The position numbers and the translations under genes were made by a program. Of a DNA stretch of 64,000 bases, positions 24,350 through 32,029 are shown piece after piece (within the stretch, counting starts at the first letter, position 1; every line of letters begins with the position of its first letter). The notes below the pieces were generated by a model. The model ran no database searches, was not told the origin of the DNA, and saw nothing but the letters and a program-made list of their open reading frames with translations. The DNA is from Hydrogenophaga sp040372165. Its GTDB lineage: Bacteria > Pseudomonadota > Gammaproteobacteria > Burkholderiales > Burkholderiaceae_C. The DNA lies in assembly GCF_040372165.1 (NCBI RefSeq), contig NZ_BAABWG010000001.1:496001-560000 (forward strand), in the 5' to 3' direction.

Positions 24350-24748
24350 ATGTTGTCCCCGACTACGCTCGCTTTGCTTGAAGAGCTGCAGGCGCTTTCA
24401 CACGCCGCGTATTCAGAGGGCGGCTTGTTGTACACGTATGTTGAGGCGGCAAGCCAAGCTCACTTCCGTTTTCCCCGCGATGGCAGCCGTTCGCTATGCG
24501 ACAATCAACTCCGAGAGTTGGGACGTTTTCTTCAGTCGTCGCAGGGGAGCTACGCCGCATTGGCCCCGGCTCCTTCGTTTGAGCGACTTGCCCATCAACT
24601 TTTGGCGCAGTTGAAGGCCGATCTCAATTTCGAAGAAGCGTCGTGGTTGATGGATGACGGCGGCCACAACATGGACGGCACGTTAAAGATGGCAAGAAGG
24701 TCGGACAACCGCTACTTCGCATTGGAGCTAATGTGTTCGATCGACTGA
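24350..24748 (+). CDS. Cassette gene 9: hypothetical protein
   Basis: 132 residues, starting five bases after the attC core with no leader and no clear ribosome site. Predicted helical: LALLEELQALSHAAYSEGGLL, LRELGRFLQSSQGSYAALAP, FERLAHQLLAQLKADLNFEEASW. The end reads WLMDDGGHNMDGTLKMARRSDNRYFALELMCSID. No membrane segment, no known motif and no family recognised. Confidence 0.65.
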   Translation: MLSPTTLALLEELQALSHAAYSEGGLLYTYVEAASQAHFRFPRDGSRSLCDNQLRELGRFLQSSQGSYAALAPAPSFERLAHQLLAQLKADLNFEEASWLMDDGGHNMDGTLKMARRSDNRYFALELMCSID

Positions 24749-24749
24749 A

Positions 24750-24812
24750 AACCAACTTTTTGCTGCAGCGGACGGCTTCGCCGCTTGCTGAGCGCCGACG
24801 GATAGCGGACTG
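24750..24812 (+). other. Degenerate attC-like region 9
   Basis: AACCAAC at 24750 may be the 5' core. AGCGG / CCGCT gives a short stem. No GTTRRRY core is present before the next gene, so this site is decayed. Confidence 0.4.
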
Positions 24813-25268
24813 ATGGAAGAGTACGAGCGCAACATCCTCAATCACATCGATGTACATGGGTGCAGTGTCACCTCTGTCTTTGATCCGGATGAGAAGGAGC
24901 CCCCCTTCTCGTACTCCATTGGTGTGGCCAAATCGTCCGGCGCTCCCGAGGTCATTGTCCTTGGCCTCAACTCCAAGCTGTCGCACTGGATGGTCAATGA
25001 GTACAACCGCCGGTGCCAAGCGGGTGAGAGGTTTCAACTGGGTGTGCCGTATCTCGGCTTCCTGGACGGGTTTTCGATCCAATTTGGTCAAGTCGCACGT
25101 GAGCATCGCGCTGAGTACATGCGTTCCGCTTGCTGGCTTCACGGCGGGCCAGACTTTGACGCGGTCCAACTGGTCTGGCCAAGCACGTCCGGTGTGTGGC
25201 CATGGGACGCCGAGGCCTCAGACTGGTTCCGCAGTAACCAACCTTTGCTAGCGGGCGAGGCGGCGTGA
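24813..25268 (+). CDS. Cassette gene 10: DUF4262 domain protein
   Basis: 151 residues. The whole protein matches the layout of DUF4262: an N-terminal helix (ERNILNHIDVHGCSVTSVF), then FSYSIGVAKSSGAPEVIVLGLNS, a central QLGVPYLGFLDGFSIQFGQV, and the diagnostic AVQLVWPSTSGVWPWDAEAS near residues 122-138. The biochemical role of this domain is unknown; it is common in accessory DNA. It is the last gene of the array and is followed by half an attC. Confidence 0.88.
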   Translation: MEEYERNILNHIDVHGCSVTSVFDPDEKEPPFSYSIGVAKSSGAPEVIVLGLNSKLSHWMVNEYNRRCQAGERFQLGVPYLGFLDGFSIQFGQVAREHRAEYMRSACWLHGGPDFDAVQLVWPSTSGVWPWDAEASDWFRSNQPLLAGEAA

Positions 25269-25273
25269 CGCCC

Positions 25274-25285
25274 GCTGACAATTCG
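25274..25285 (+). other. attC remnant at array end
   Basis: GCTGACAATTCG resembles the 5' half (RYYYAAC plus the next box) of many attC sites. No matching 3' half follows, which suggests a truncation at the right array boundary. Confidence 0.4.
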
Positions 25286-25410
25286 CATATGAACTCCCCC
25301 TCAACAGCAAGTGACTGACCGATTGTTGACCTTGGGGTAGAGCACCTGCAGTCGTATATCCAGCGTCTGTAGCGGACTCTCTTGTGGTCGGTGGATGGCA
25401 TCACGCCTGA

Positions 25411-26001
25411 TCACCCATTCTCAAACTGCGCAGCATTCTTCCCTTTGAACGGCGCATAGAACGCCTTGATGGCGCTCATGTCGGCTTCCACGTCGCCGGT
25501 GGGCTCGAACAGTGGGCCCAGGCCGCTTCGCTTGGTGGCGTAGTCCATGTAGGCCATGACGATGGGCACTTCGGCGGTGCGGGCGATGTGATAGAAGCCG
25601 GTTTTCCAATAGCGCGTTTTGCTGCGGGTGCCTTCGGGCGGCACGATGAGTTGCAGCGGGCTGTCGGCGTCCCGGATGGCTTGCGCTGAGGCGGCCACCA
25701 GGTTGTTGGCCTGGTCCCGGTTGACGGCAATGCCGCCGAGCCAGCGCATCACCGGCCCGGCCAGCCCTTTGAACAAAGTGTGCTTGCCCATCCAGTACGG
25801 GTTCAGGCGCAGGGCGAAGGCCACCATGAGGGTGTAGGGCAGGTCCCAGTTGCTGGTGTGTGGCGCGGCAATGAAGACGCTCTTGGCGGCCTCGGCAGGC
25901 AGGGCTCCTTCAATTCTCCAGCCGGTCAGCTTCAGAAACGCCACGGAGAATGTGCGCAGCAGCGTGTTGACCACAGGAGTGGTGAAGATCGTTCGGTGCA
26001 T
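25411..26001 (-). CDS. 1-acyl-glycerol-3-phosphate acyltransferase family protein
   Basis: 196 residues of the PlsC-like acyltransferase superfamily. The catalytic HX4D motif is HTSNWD (in FIAAPHTSNWDLPYTLM), and the acceptor-binding motif is PPEGTRSKT. Members acylate lysophosphatidate or related lipid acceptors at the inner membrane. This one is short and lacks an obvious transmembrane anchor beyond a hydrophobic N-terminus. It may be a lipid-A or ornithine-lipid type acyltransferase rather than housekeeping PlsC. It marks the return to chromosomal DNA right of the cassette array and points towards it. Confidence 0.85.
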   Translation of the reverse strand: MHRTIFTTPVVNTLLRTFSVAFLKLTGWRIEGALPAEAAKSVFIAAPHTSNWDLPYTLMVAFALRLNPYWMGKHTLFKGLAGPVMRWLGGIAVNRDQANNLVAASAQAIRDADSPLQLIVPPEGTRSKTRYWKTGFYHIARTAEVPIVMAYMDYATKRSGLGPLFEPTGDVEADMSAIKAFYAPFKGKNAAQFENG

Positions 26002-26129
26002 GGAGAGGAATGTCAGTGGGAGCAGGCGCGTATGCTCCGCCCTGTGGCGGTTGCTCGCTGTTTGGGGGCGCGACGGTTTGCATGCGATTGGACCGCATTA
26101 TGGCTGCCCGCGCTTTGATCTGGGTCGTG

Positions 26130-27692
26130 TCAGGCGCCTTGCTTCTTCAGCTCTTCGGCCCGTGAAGCTATGGTTTTTTGTTGCGCTGGCGTCAGCCGCT
26201 CCAGATTCTTGAGCTGCATGCGCATGCGCGGGTTGTCTTGCAGCGTCGCCCGGTGCCGCTGCAGAAAGTCCCAATACAAGGTAGTGTAGGGGCAGGCCGA
26301 GTCGCCAGTGGATTCAGTTGGGTCGTAGCGGCACCCCTGGCAGTAGTTGCTCATGCGCTGTACATATTTGCCGCTGGCGGCGTAGGGCTTGCTGCCCAAC
26401 AGGCCACCGTCGCCAAACTGGCTCATGCCCAAGGTGTTGGGCAACTCCACCCATTCCACCGCATCCACGTACACGCTGAGGTACCACTCGTGCAAGGCCT
26501 GCGGCTTGACGCCGAGCAGCAAGGCGTACAGGCCGGTCACCATCAGCCGCTGGATGTGGTGGGCGTAGCCGTGGGTCAAGGTTTGGGTGATGACCTCGCG
26601 CAGGCAGGCCATGTCGGTTTCGCCCGTCCAGTACCAATCGGGCAGGCCTTTCTGGGCGTCGAGTGCGTTGCGCTCCAGGTAGCCAGGCATTTGCGTCCAG
26701 TAGATGCCTCGCACATACTCGCGCCAGCCCAGGATCTGGCGGATGAATCCTTCCACGGCGGCGATGGGCGCCTTGTCGTGCTGGAGGGCGTCTTCTGCGG
26801 CGGCCACCACCTCGCGTGGGTTGAGCAGCTTCAGGTTGAGCGCGGGGCTCAGGTGGGAATGCCACAGCCAGGCTTCGTCGGTCCACATGGCGTCTTCAAA
26901 CTGGCCGAAGAGCGGCAGGCGGTGTTTGATGAAGTCGTCCAGGGCCTGGAGGGCGTCTTCGCGCGTGACGGGCCAGGCAAAGCTGTCCAGCTGGCCAGGG
27001 TGATCGGCAAAGCGTTCTTCCACCAGCGAGATGACTTCACGCGTCAGTTCGTCGGGCGCTATTTGAAAGCGCTTGGGCACATGCTTCGGGCCGTTCTTGC
27101 CAAAGTTGTCGCGGTTGTCGGCGTCGAAGTTCCACTGGCCGCCAACGGGTTGACCATCGTCATCCATGAGGATGTTGTGTTTCTTGCGCAGCGCCCGGTA
27201 CCAGTATTCCAGCCGCAACTGTTTGCGCCCCTTGGCATGGGCGGCAAACTCGCGCACCGTGCTGAAGAAATGGGTGTCGTCTCGCAGGTCCAGGGGCAGC
27301 GAATGTTCTTTGGCGACTGTCTTGATGGCCTGGAGCACGCGCCAGTCGCCGGGCGCGGTGAGCACCAGACCCTCGGGGTGGAGCGCTTCAATGGCTTTCG
27401 CCAGCTCACCGGACAAGGTGCCTGTGTTGTCTTCATCGTCCAGTTGGGTGTAGTGCAAAGGCCAGTCGCGCTTGCGCAAGGCCTCAGCGAAGTGCCGCAT
27501 GGCGCTCAGGAAGACGGCGATGCGTGGTTTGGAAGACCACACATGGGTGGACTCTTCAGCCACCTCGGCCATCCAGATGTGGTCTTGACCGGGGTCGAAG
27601 CCGTCGAAGGCTGACGATTCATGGTCCAACTGGTCACCGAGCACGATGACCAAGTTCCGGCGGCGTTGTGCTGTCGGCGAGGGCTCAATCAT
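26130..27692 (-). CDS. Cryptochrome/photolyase family protein (FeS-BCP, PhrB type)
   Basis: 520 residues, the usual length of the iron-sulfur bacterial cryptochrome/(6-4) photolyase group. An N-terminal antenna domain (LVIVLGDQLDHESSAFDGFD) is followed by the helical FAD domain with GWREYVRGIYW and HHIQRLMVTGLYALLLG. C-terminal cysteines in YCQGCRYDP and DSACPYTTLYWDF, plus one upstream Cys in DMACLREV, provide the four ligands of the [4Fe-4S] cluster. Light-driven repair of UV (6-4) lesions or blue-light signalling is expected. Its ATG overlaps the stop of the DUF2256 gene by 8 bp, a frequent pairing. Confidence 0.94.
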   Translation of the reverse strand: MIEPSPTAQRRRNLVIVLGDQLDHESSAFDGFDPGQDHIWMAEVAEESTHVWSSKPRIAVFLSAMRHFAEALRKRDWPLHYTQLDDEDNTGTLSGELAKAIEALHPEGLVLTAPGDWRVLQAIKTVAKEHSLPLDLRDDTHFFSTVREFAAHAKGRKQLRLEYWYRALRKKHNILMDDDGQPVGGQWNFDADNRDNFGKNGPKHVPKRFQIAPDELTREVISLVEERFADHPGQLDSFAWPVTREDALQALDDFIKHRLPLFGQFEDAMWTDEAWLWHSHLSPALNLKLLNPREVVAAAEDALQHDKAPIAAVEGFIRQILGWREYVRGIYWTQMPGYLERNALDAQKGLPDWYWTGETDMACLREVITQTLTHGYAHHIQRLMVTGLYALLLGVKPQALHEWYLSVYVDAVEWVELPNTLGMSQFGDGGLLGSKPYAASGKYVQRMSNYCQGCRYDPTESTGDSACPYTTLYWDFLQRHRATLQDNPRMRMQLKNLERLTPAQQKTIASRAEELKKQGA

Positions 27693-27903
27693 GCTTTGCC
27701 TCAGAGACGTCCTTTTTTAGCCCCTTCTTCGCCCGGCAGGCATCAGAGCAGTATTTCACTTCATCCCAGTTCCTGGCCCATGCCTTCCGCCACGTCATGG
27801 GGCGGCCGCAGACCACGCACGGCTTGCTGGGGAGGCTGGCTTTGTTGCCTTTGAAGGGTTTGTTGCTCACACGGACAGTTGTAGCGCAATGAGAGGTTTT
27901 CAT
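27685..27903 (-). CDS. DUF2256 domain protein (photolyase-linked)
   Basis: 72 residues from the ATG at 27903. The DUF2256 core reads LPSKPCVVCGRPMTWRKAWA followed by DEVKYCSDACR, a CxxC...C...C small zinc-ribbon-like motif. An in-frame GTG at 27870 (VSNKPFKGNK) gives the more usual family length and may be the real start. The domain is of unknown function but is usually found next to FeS-type photolyases, exactly as here, with an 8-bp overlap into the photolyase gene. Translational coupling is likely. Confidence 0.85.
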   Translation of the reverse strand: MKTSHCATTVRVSNKPFKGNKASLPSKPCVVCGRPMTWRKAWARNWDEVKYCSDACRAKKGLKKDVSEAKHD

Positions 27904-28073
27904 CGCATGAACAATGGGCAAAACCCTCCACGTTCTCAAAGATTTGCGGGTGTCGCAACGAGGCTGGTTGTTGGCGCTTGAGTGGCAATGTTGCCGGGAG
28001 GCAGACCTGTTGTCTTCGTCCCGCGTGAGAAAATGGCGGGCTTCAAAAACTGTCTGTTATCAGGGAAATCAAG

Positions 28074-28628
28074 ATGAAGTTTGCATTGACGGTCGCCAGC
28101 GCGTTGCTGTTGTTGTCGGGCTGTGCGTCGGCCCCCAAGGGTTATGAGTACGCACCAGCATCGCCACAGGATCCCCAGATCACCTTTGGCGACCGCTTGG
28201 GGGGCGGCAGGGTGAGGAGCCCGGCCAGGAATTTTCTGATCAACACGGCCCTGGGTAACCGCTGCGTTGACTACAAAGGCACAGGTGTGCTGTCGAACCA
28301 CTGGATGGGCGTTGGTGAGAAGACGCGTTCTTACTATGTTCCCAAAGACGCCAAGGTGTATTTGATTGGCTCCTACGTTTTCTCCACTGGTTTCAGCACG
28401 TCCTCTTGCAACGTAGGGCCGGTGTCTTTCATGCCAGAGGCCGCCAAGCATTACTCCATTGATGTGGGCGTTGAAGACCGGAAGTGCTTCATGTCGATCG
28501 TCGAGATTGGACAAGACGGCAAGCATGCGGACGCGCAAGTGGCATTGACGCCGGAAACTGCATGCGTCCAAACGCCTGCAGAGCCTCAACCCCAGTCGCA
28601 GCCTGAAAGCCCAGCGAAGTCGCAGTAA
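28074..28628 (+). CDS. Putative lipoprotein
   Basis: 184 residues. Signal peptide MKFALTVASALLLLSGCAS with lipobox LSGC (Cys17). The mature region has a beta-rich middle with three Cys (NRCVDYKG, SSCNVGPV, RKCFMSIVE) and ends in a Pro/Gln/Glu low-complexity tail (PAEPQPQSQPESPAKSQ). No enzyme motif. Probably anchored in the outer or inner membrane facing the periplasm. It stands alone, divergent from the DUF2256 gene and convergent with the sterol-desaturase-like gene. Confidence 0.8.
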   Translation: MKFALTVASALLLLSGCASAPKGYEYAPASPQDPQITFGDRLGGGRVRSPARNFLINTALGNRCVDYKGTGVLSNHWMGVGEKTRSYYVPKDAKVYLIGSYVFSTGFSTSSCNVGPVSFMPEAAKHYSIDVGVEDRKCFMSIVEIGQDGKHADAQVALTPETACVQTPAEPQPQSQPESPAKSQ

Positions 28629-28701
28629 GAGCTCTGCTGGGAGCGTTCAGCTTTCGTTAGCCCTCCCTTTCATACTGCGCGTGGCGGCGGCGCACAAAGT
28701 T

Positions 28702-29475
28702 CTAGCCAACTTCTCGGTGCACGTCCCGCATGAGCAGCATGTCCTTCACCCGGGTGGCGCGTGCGCCTTCAAAACCCACCTGACCTTCGAAGCTGGGCGG
28801 GTTGTAGTAGGTGCCGAACAGCCAGTCCCAGAAGGGCAGATCGCTGTAATTGCGGGCGTGCACATTGGCTTCGTGGTGGAAGGCATGCATTTCCGGGCGG
28901 GGAATGAACCAGCCCAGCCACCGAGGGGTGCGGATGTTCCAGTGCTGGAACAGGCTTATGAGTGTGAGGGCGGTGGTGACGGTGGCTGCGATGGCGGGGC
29001 TCAAGCCGAGCAGCCAGACGTTCGCCGTGATGCCCAGCAGGGTTTTGACGATCACTTCATTCGGGTGTGCGTAGAAGGCACCGGGAATGTCCACCCGCGT
29101 GGGGCTGTGATGCAGCTGGTGGCCGAAGCGCCATGCCAGATCACTGGCGTGCTCCAACCGGTGCCAACCGTAGTGGAGCAGGGACGTGAGCAGCAAGCCT
29201 GGAAGCAGACCCCAGCAGCCGAGGAAACGGCCGTCCCAGAGCCGCCATTCCGTCCAGCCAGCGGCGGCGATGGTGAGGGGAACGATGGACCCCACCACGG
29301 CGGTCAGAACAAAAAAGCCCCAGCCCCAGCGCACCCACTGGGGCATGTCGGCATAAGTGCGTGCGGGTCGGCGCCGTTCCCACCACCACATGGCCACGAA
29401 GGCCAAAGGCACGATGAGGCTGAGGTAGTCCGCAACAGCGGATTGAACAGTGGCGGCGTCAAACAGGTCTGACAT
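28702..29475 (-). CDS. Sterol desaturase / fatty acid hydroxylase family protein
   Basis: 257 residues from an ATG preceded by AAAGGAC. Four to five transmembrane helices carry the di-iron histidine boxes HRLEH (in LLHYGWHRLEHASDL), HQLHHS and HAFHHE, the ligand set of the membrane fatty acid hydroxylase superfamily. These oxygenases hydroxylate or desaturate lipids at the membrane; the specific lipid is unknown. The gene follows an arsR-family gene on the same strand, with a perfect CATATGCATATG palindrome about 66 bp before its start, so regulation by that repressor is likely. Confidence 0.9.
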   Translation of the reverse strand: MSDLFDAATVQSAVADYLSLIVPLAFVAMWWWERRRPARTYADMPQWVRWGWGFFVLTAVVGSIVPLTIAAAGWTEWRLWDGRFLGCWGLLPGLLLTSLLHYGWHRLEHASDLAWRFGHQLHHSPTRVDIPGAFYAHPNEVIVKTLLGITANVWLLGLSPAIAATVTTALTLISLFQHWNIRTPRWLGWFIPRPEMHAFHHEANVHARNYSDLPFWDWLFGTYYNPPSFEGQVGFEGARATRVKDMLLMRDVHREVG

Positions 29476-29540
29476 GGGGAGTCCTTTCAATGGAGGCAAG
29501 GTGAAATGTTGTTTGGCTTTGATCTGTGGAAGCGTGTACA

Positions 29541-29552
29541 CATATGCATATG
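29541..29552. promoter_or_regulatory. Palindrome upstream of desaturase-like gene
   Basis: CATATGCATATG, a perfect 12-base palindrome in the gap between arsR and the desaturase-like gene. It shares the ATGCA core with the longer inverted repeat in front of arsR. Confidence 0.5.
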
Positions 29553-29627
29553 AATGACCAAAAAAATTTGAGCAAAAATGAGGTCAAGAACAATTGGCAG
29601 ACATGATCAGAAAGCTCCAGCCAATGA

Positions 29628-29966
29628 TCAGCGCTTCCCTGGCGGACAGCACAAAGGCCCCAGGCTCTCAAACAGGTTGACCAGGTCCTTGAGCTGGGCC
29701 AGCACGCCCTCGTTGTCGATGGCGTAGTAGGTGTGGCGGCCTTCGGCTTCACTGCGCACGAGCCGGGCGCGCTCCATGACTTGCAAATGCCGCGTCACGA
29801 CAGACCGTTCCTGCGGAACCATGTCGGCCAGGCTGCCCACGTCGGCGCGCTGCTTCAGGATCAAGGCCCGTAGCAATGCCACGCGCGCAGGCTCACCCAG
29901 GGCTTTGAAAAAACCTGAGTCCAGGCGCTCCAGGCAGGTGATGGCAGCTTTTTCTGCGGGTGTCAT
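29628..29966 (-). CDS. ArsR/SmtB family transcriptional regulator
   Basis: 112 residues, winged-helix ArsR fold: FFKALGEPARVALLRALIL (first helices), DMVPQERSVVTRHLQVMERA (recognition helix) and LVRSEAEGRHTYYAID (wing). The classical metal motif ELCVCDL is absent, and the only Cys are C11 and a C-terminal CC, so metal sensing is not assured. It lies upstream of the desaturase-like gene on the same strand and has a 22-bp inverted repeat just before its start, typical of autorepression. Confidence 0.88.
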   Translation of the reverse strand: MTPAEKAAITCLERLDSGFFKALGEPARVALLRALILKQRADVGSLADMVPQERSVVTRHLQVMERARLVRSEAEGRHTYYAIDNEGVLAQLKDLVNLFESLGPLCCPPGKR

Positions 29967-29976
29967 GGGTGCATTA

Positions 29977-29998
29977 TATGTGCATTTTCATGCACATA
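29977..29998 (-). promoter_or_regulatory. ArsR operator candidate
   Basis: TATGTGCAT-TTTC-ATGCACATA: two perfect nine-base arms with a four-base spacer, 11 bp upstream of the arsR start codon. The size and symmetry suit an ArsR dimer site. Confidence 0.7.
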
Positions 29999-30023
29999 AT
30001 ATTTCCTTCGTAGGAGTAGCGTG

Positions 30024-31961
30024 TCAGGTGTGCCGCGCCAGCGCCTTGGCAATGCGGGTGCGCTTGACGGTGGAGCGTGGCACAGGGCAGGGCAGGTGCT
30101 CGAACCAGCGGCGCACATCGTCTTCCACGCACAGGCCGTGCATGTAGTTGTAGATGGCCTTGCGCAGGCCTTGGCCCAGCACGTCGTGGTCCACACCGTC
30201 TGGCATGGGAGTGGGGTCGACAAACGCGATGTCGTTCTTGGCAAATCTCACTTCAGGCATGGGGGCCAGGGTGATGCCATATTCGGCCGGGTTCTGGCCC
30301 ACGGGTGAGTGCACGGTGCAGGCAAAGCGGTGAAAGAAACCGCTCTGGATGCAGCCGTTTTCGAACAGCTGTCGCACGTACTCCAGCGCATCCACGGTGT
30401 CTTGCAGGGTCTGGGTCGGGAAGCCGTACATCAGGTAGGCGTGCACCAGAATGCCAGCGTCGGTAAAGCCTTTGGTGACGCGCGCCACCTGTTCCACCGA
30501 CACGCCTTTTTTCATGAGGTCGAGCAGGCGGTCGCTGGCCACCTCCAGCCCGCCGCTCATGGCGATGCAACCGCTGGCGGCGAGCAGCTCGGCCAGTTCG
30601 GGAGTGAAGGTCTTTTCAAATCGGATGTTGCCCCACCAGCTGATTTGCAAATCGCGGCGCAGCAGCTCTTCCGCCAATGCCTTGAGCGACTTGGGCGGCG
30701 CGGCTTCGTCGACAAAGTGAAAGCCGGTCTGGCCGGTTTCTTCCACGATGCGTTGGATGCGGTCAGCCAGGGTGCTGGCCGCGGCGGTTTCGTAGCGGCC
30801 GATGTAATCGAGCCCCACATCGCAGAAGCTGCACTTCTTCCAGTAGCAGCCGTGCGCCACGGTGAGCTTGTTCCAGCGCCCGTCGCTCCATAGTCGGTGC
30901 ATGGGGTTGAGCATGTCGAGCAGGCTCAGGTAGCGGTGAATCGGCAAGCCGTCCCAGGTGGGGGTGCCGACGTTTTCAAACGGGACGTCGGGTTCGGCCA
31001 GATTCAAGAACTTCACCTTGCCTGCGTCGTCGCGAACAAAGGTGCGCTGCAAGCGCTGCGGTCCACGCTCGCCCTGCAGGTGTTCGATGATGGACAGCAC
31101 CGGGCGCTCGCCAGCGTCCAGCGTCACGAAATCCACGTGGTCGAACACGCGCGGTTCTTTGAGCTCGCGCAGCTCGGTGTTCACATAGCCGCCGCCCAGC
31201 ACGACTTTCACATCAGGATGCTGGGCTTTGATGGCCTGGCCCATGCGAAAGGCCGCGTAGACCGAGCCGGGGAAGGGCACGGACAGCAGCACGATCTGCG
31301 GCTGGTGTTCCGCCACAGCCGCCAGGGTGAGCTCCGCCAGCCAGTCGTCGATGAGCGAGGGTGGCGCGGCCAAGGCCTGGGCCAGTGGGTCAAAGCTCGG
31401 CTGGCTGCTGGCCAGGGATTCGGCATAGCGCACGAACTCGAAACGTTCGTCCACCGCGTCGCGAATCACATCCGCCAAATCGTTCAGATAAAGCGTGGCC
31501 AGGTGGCGCGCCTTGTCTTGCGTGCCCAGGGCACCAAAGGCCCAGCCCAGCGGGTCTTCGCCTTCGCCCAGATCAGTTTCGGCATACACATCCAGCGGTG
31601 CAAAGCGCGGCCCCTCGGGCAGCAAGCCACGCGCCGCTATGCGGTAAGCGAGGGTGGCGTCGCTGCCTTGCAGAAACCGAATCACCGGCCCGATGGTGGC
31701 GCGGTAGTGGTCGAACTGATCCAGAAACGCGTGCACGCTGCGGCTGCGTTCTGCTTCCGGCATGGCGTCGGCATTGTCGCGCACCGCGTCCAGCCCCTCA
31801 CGCGTGAACAGGCGCAACACCAGCGCCAGGGCAATGTCGGCCTGTCGTGCGTCAATGCCTTGCTCGCGCAGAAAGCCGGTGAGGTAGGCGGTAGAGGGGT
31901 AGGGCGTGTTCAGCTGCGTCATCGGCGGGATGAGGCTGAGCACGCGGGGAGATGAGCTCAT
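30024..31961 (-). CDS. B12-binding domain radical SAM protein
   Basis: 645 residues. The N-terminal part (to about residue 300) looks like a cobalamin-binding Rossmann domain (VLSLIPPMTQLNTPYPSTAY; later QIVLLSVPFPGSVYAAFRM and KVVLGGGYVNTEL). The radical SAM core holds GCYWKKCSFCDVG: C372, C377, C380. The spacing is Cx4Cx2C instead of the common Cx3Cx2C, as in a subset of B12-dependent members. The C-terminal region includes HAYLMYGFPTQTLQDT. These enzymes perform methylation or rearrangement on unknown targets. It stands alone upstream of arsR, separated by the operator. Confidence 0.88.
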   Translation of the reverse strand: MSSSPRVLSLIPPMTQLNTPYPSTAYLTGFLREQGIDARQADIALALVLRLFTREGLDAVRDNADAMPEAERSRSVHAFLDQFDHYRATIGPVIRFLQGSDATLAYRIAARGLLPEGPRFAPLDVYAETDLGEGEDPLGWAFGALGTQDKARHLATLYLNDLADVIRDAVDERFEFVRYAESLASSQPSFDPLAQALAAPPSLIDDWLAELTLAAVAEHQPQIVLLSVPFPGSVYAAFRMGQAIKAQHPDVKVVLGGGYVNTELRELKEPRVFDHVDFVTLDAGERPVLSIIEHLQGERGPQRLQRTFVRDDAGKVKFLNLAEPDVPFENVGTPTWDGLPIHRYLSLLDMLNPMHRLWSDGRWNKLTVAHGCYWKKCSFCDVGLDYIGRYETAAASTLADRIQRIVEETGQTGFHFVDEAAPPKSLKALAEELLRRDLQISWWGNIRFEKTFTPELAELLAASGCIAMSGGLEVASDRLLDLMKKGVSVEQVARVTKGFTDAGILVHAYLMYGFPTQTLQDTVDALEYVRQLFENGCIQSGFFHRFACTVHSPVGQNPAEYGITLAPMPEVRFAKNDIAFVDPTPMPDGVDHDVLGQGLRKAIYNYMHGLCVEDDVRRWFEHLPCPVPRSTVKRTRIAKALARHT

Positions 31962-32029
31962 TCGGGGGCAAAGGCTGTGATGGCGTGGGCCGGCGGCAGT
32001 GCTTTCACTGCCCGGCCGAAGCCTTCAGT

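Larger units (their letters stand above)
18117..25285 (+). mobile_element. Integron gene-cassette array lacking an integrase (CALIN-like)
   Basis: Ten genes on one strand are separated by sites with the attC architecture: RYYYAAC at the 5' end, GTTRRRY at the 3' end and an imperfect palindrome with extrahelical bases between. The clearest are 18117-18173, 19227-19293, 21427-21541 and 24275-24345; others are degenerate. Base composition changes sharply from cassette to cassette, as expected for independently acquired genes. No intI gene lies in the window. Known integron families place intI at the array head, here the left side, where only ordinary genes are seen. Such clusters of attC sites lacking integrases are a recognised class. 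Confidence 0.85.

Noticed and set aside
26178..27614. 478-codon frame antisense to the photolyase
   Set aside because: Opposite strand of a firmly identified gene, no motif, His/Val-rich translation typical of antisense GC-rich frames. The same applies to 36376-37917 and 43180-44820.
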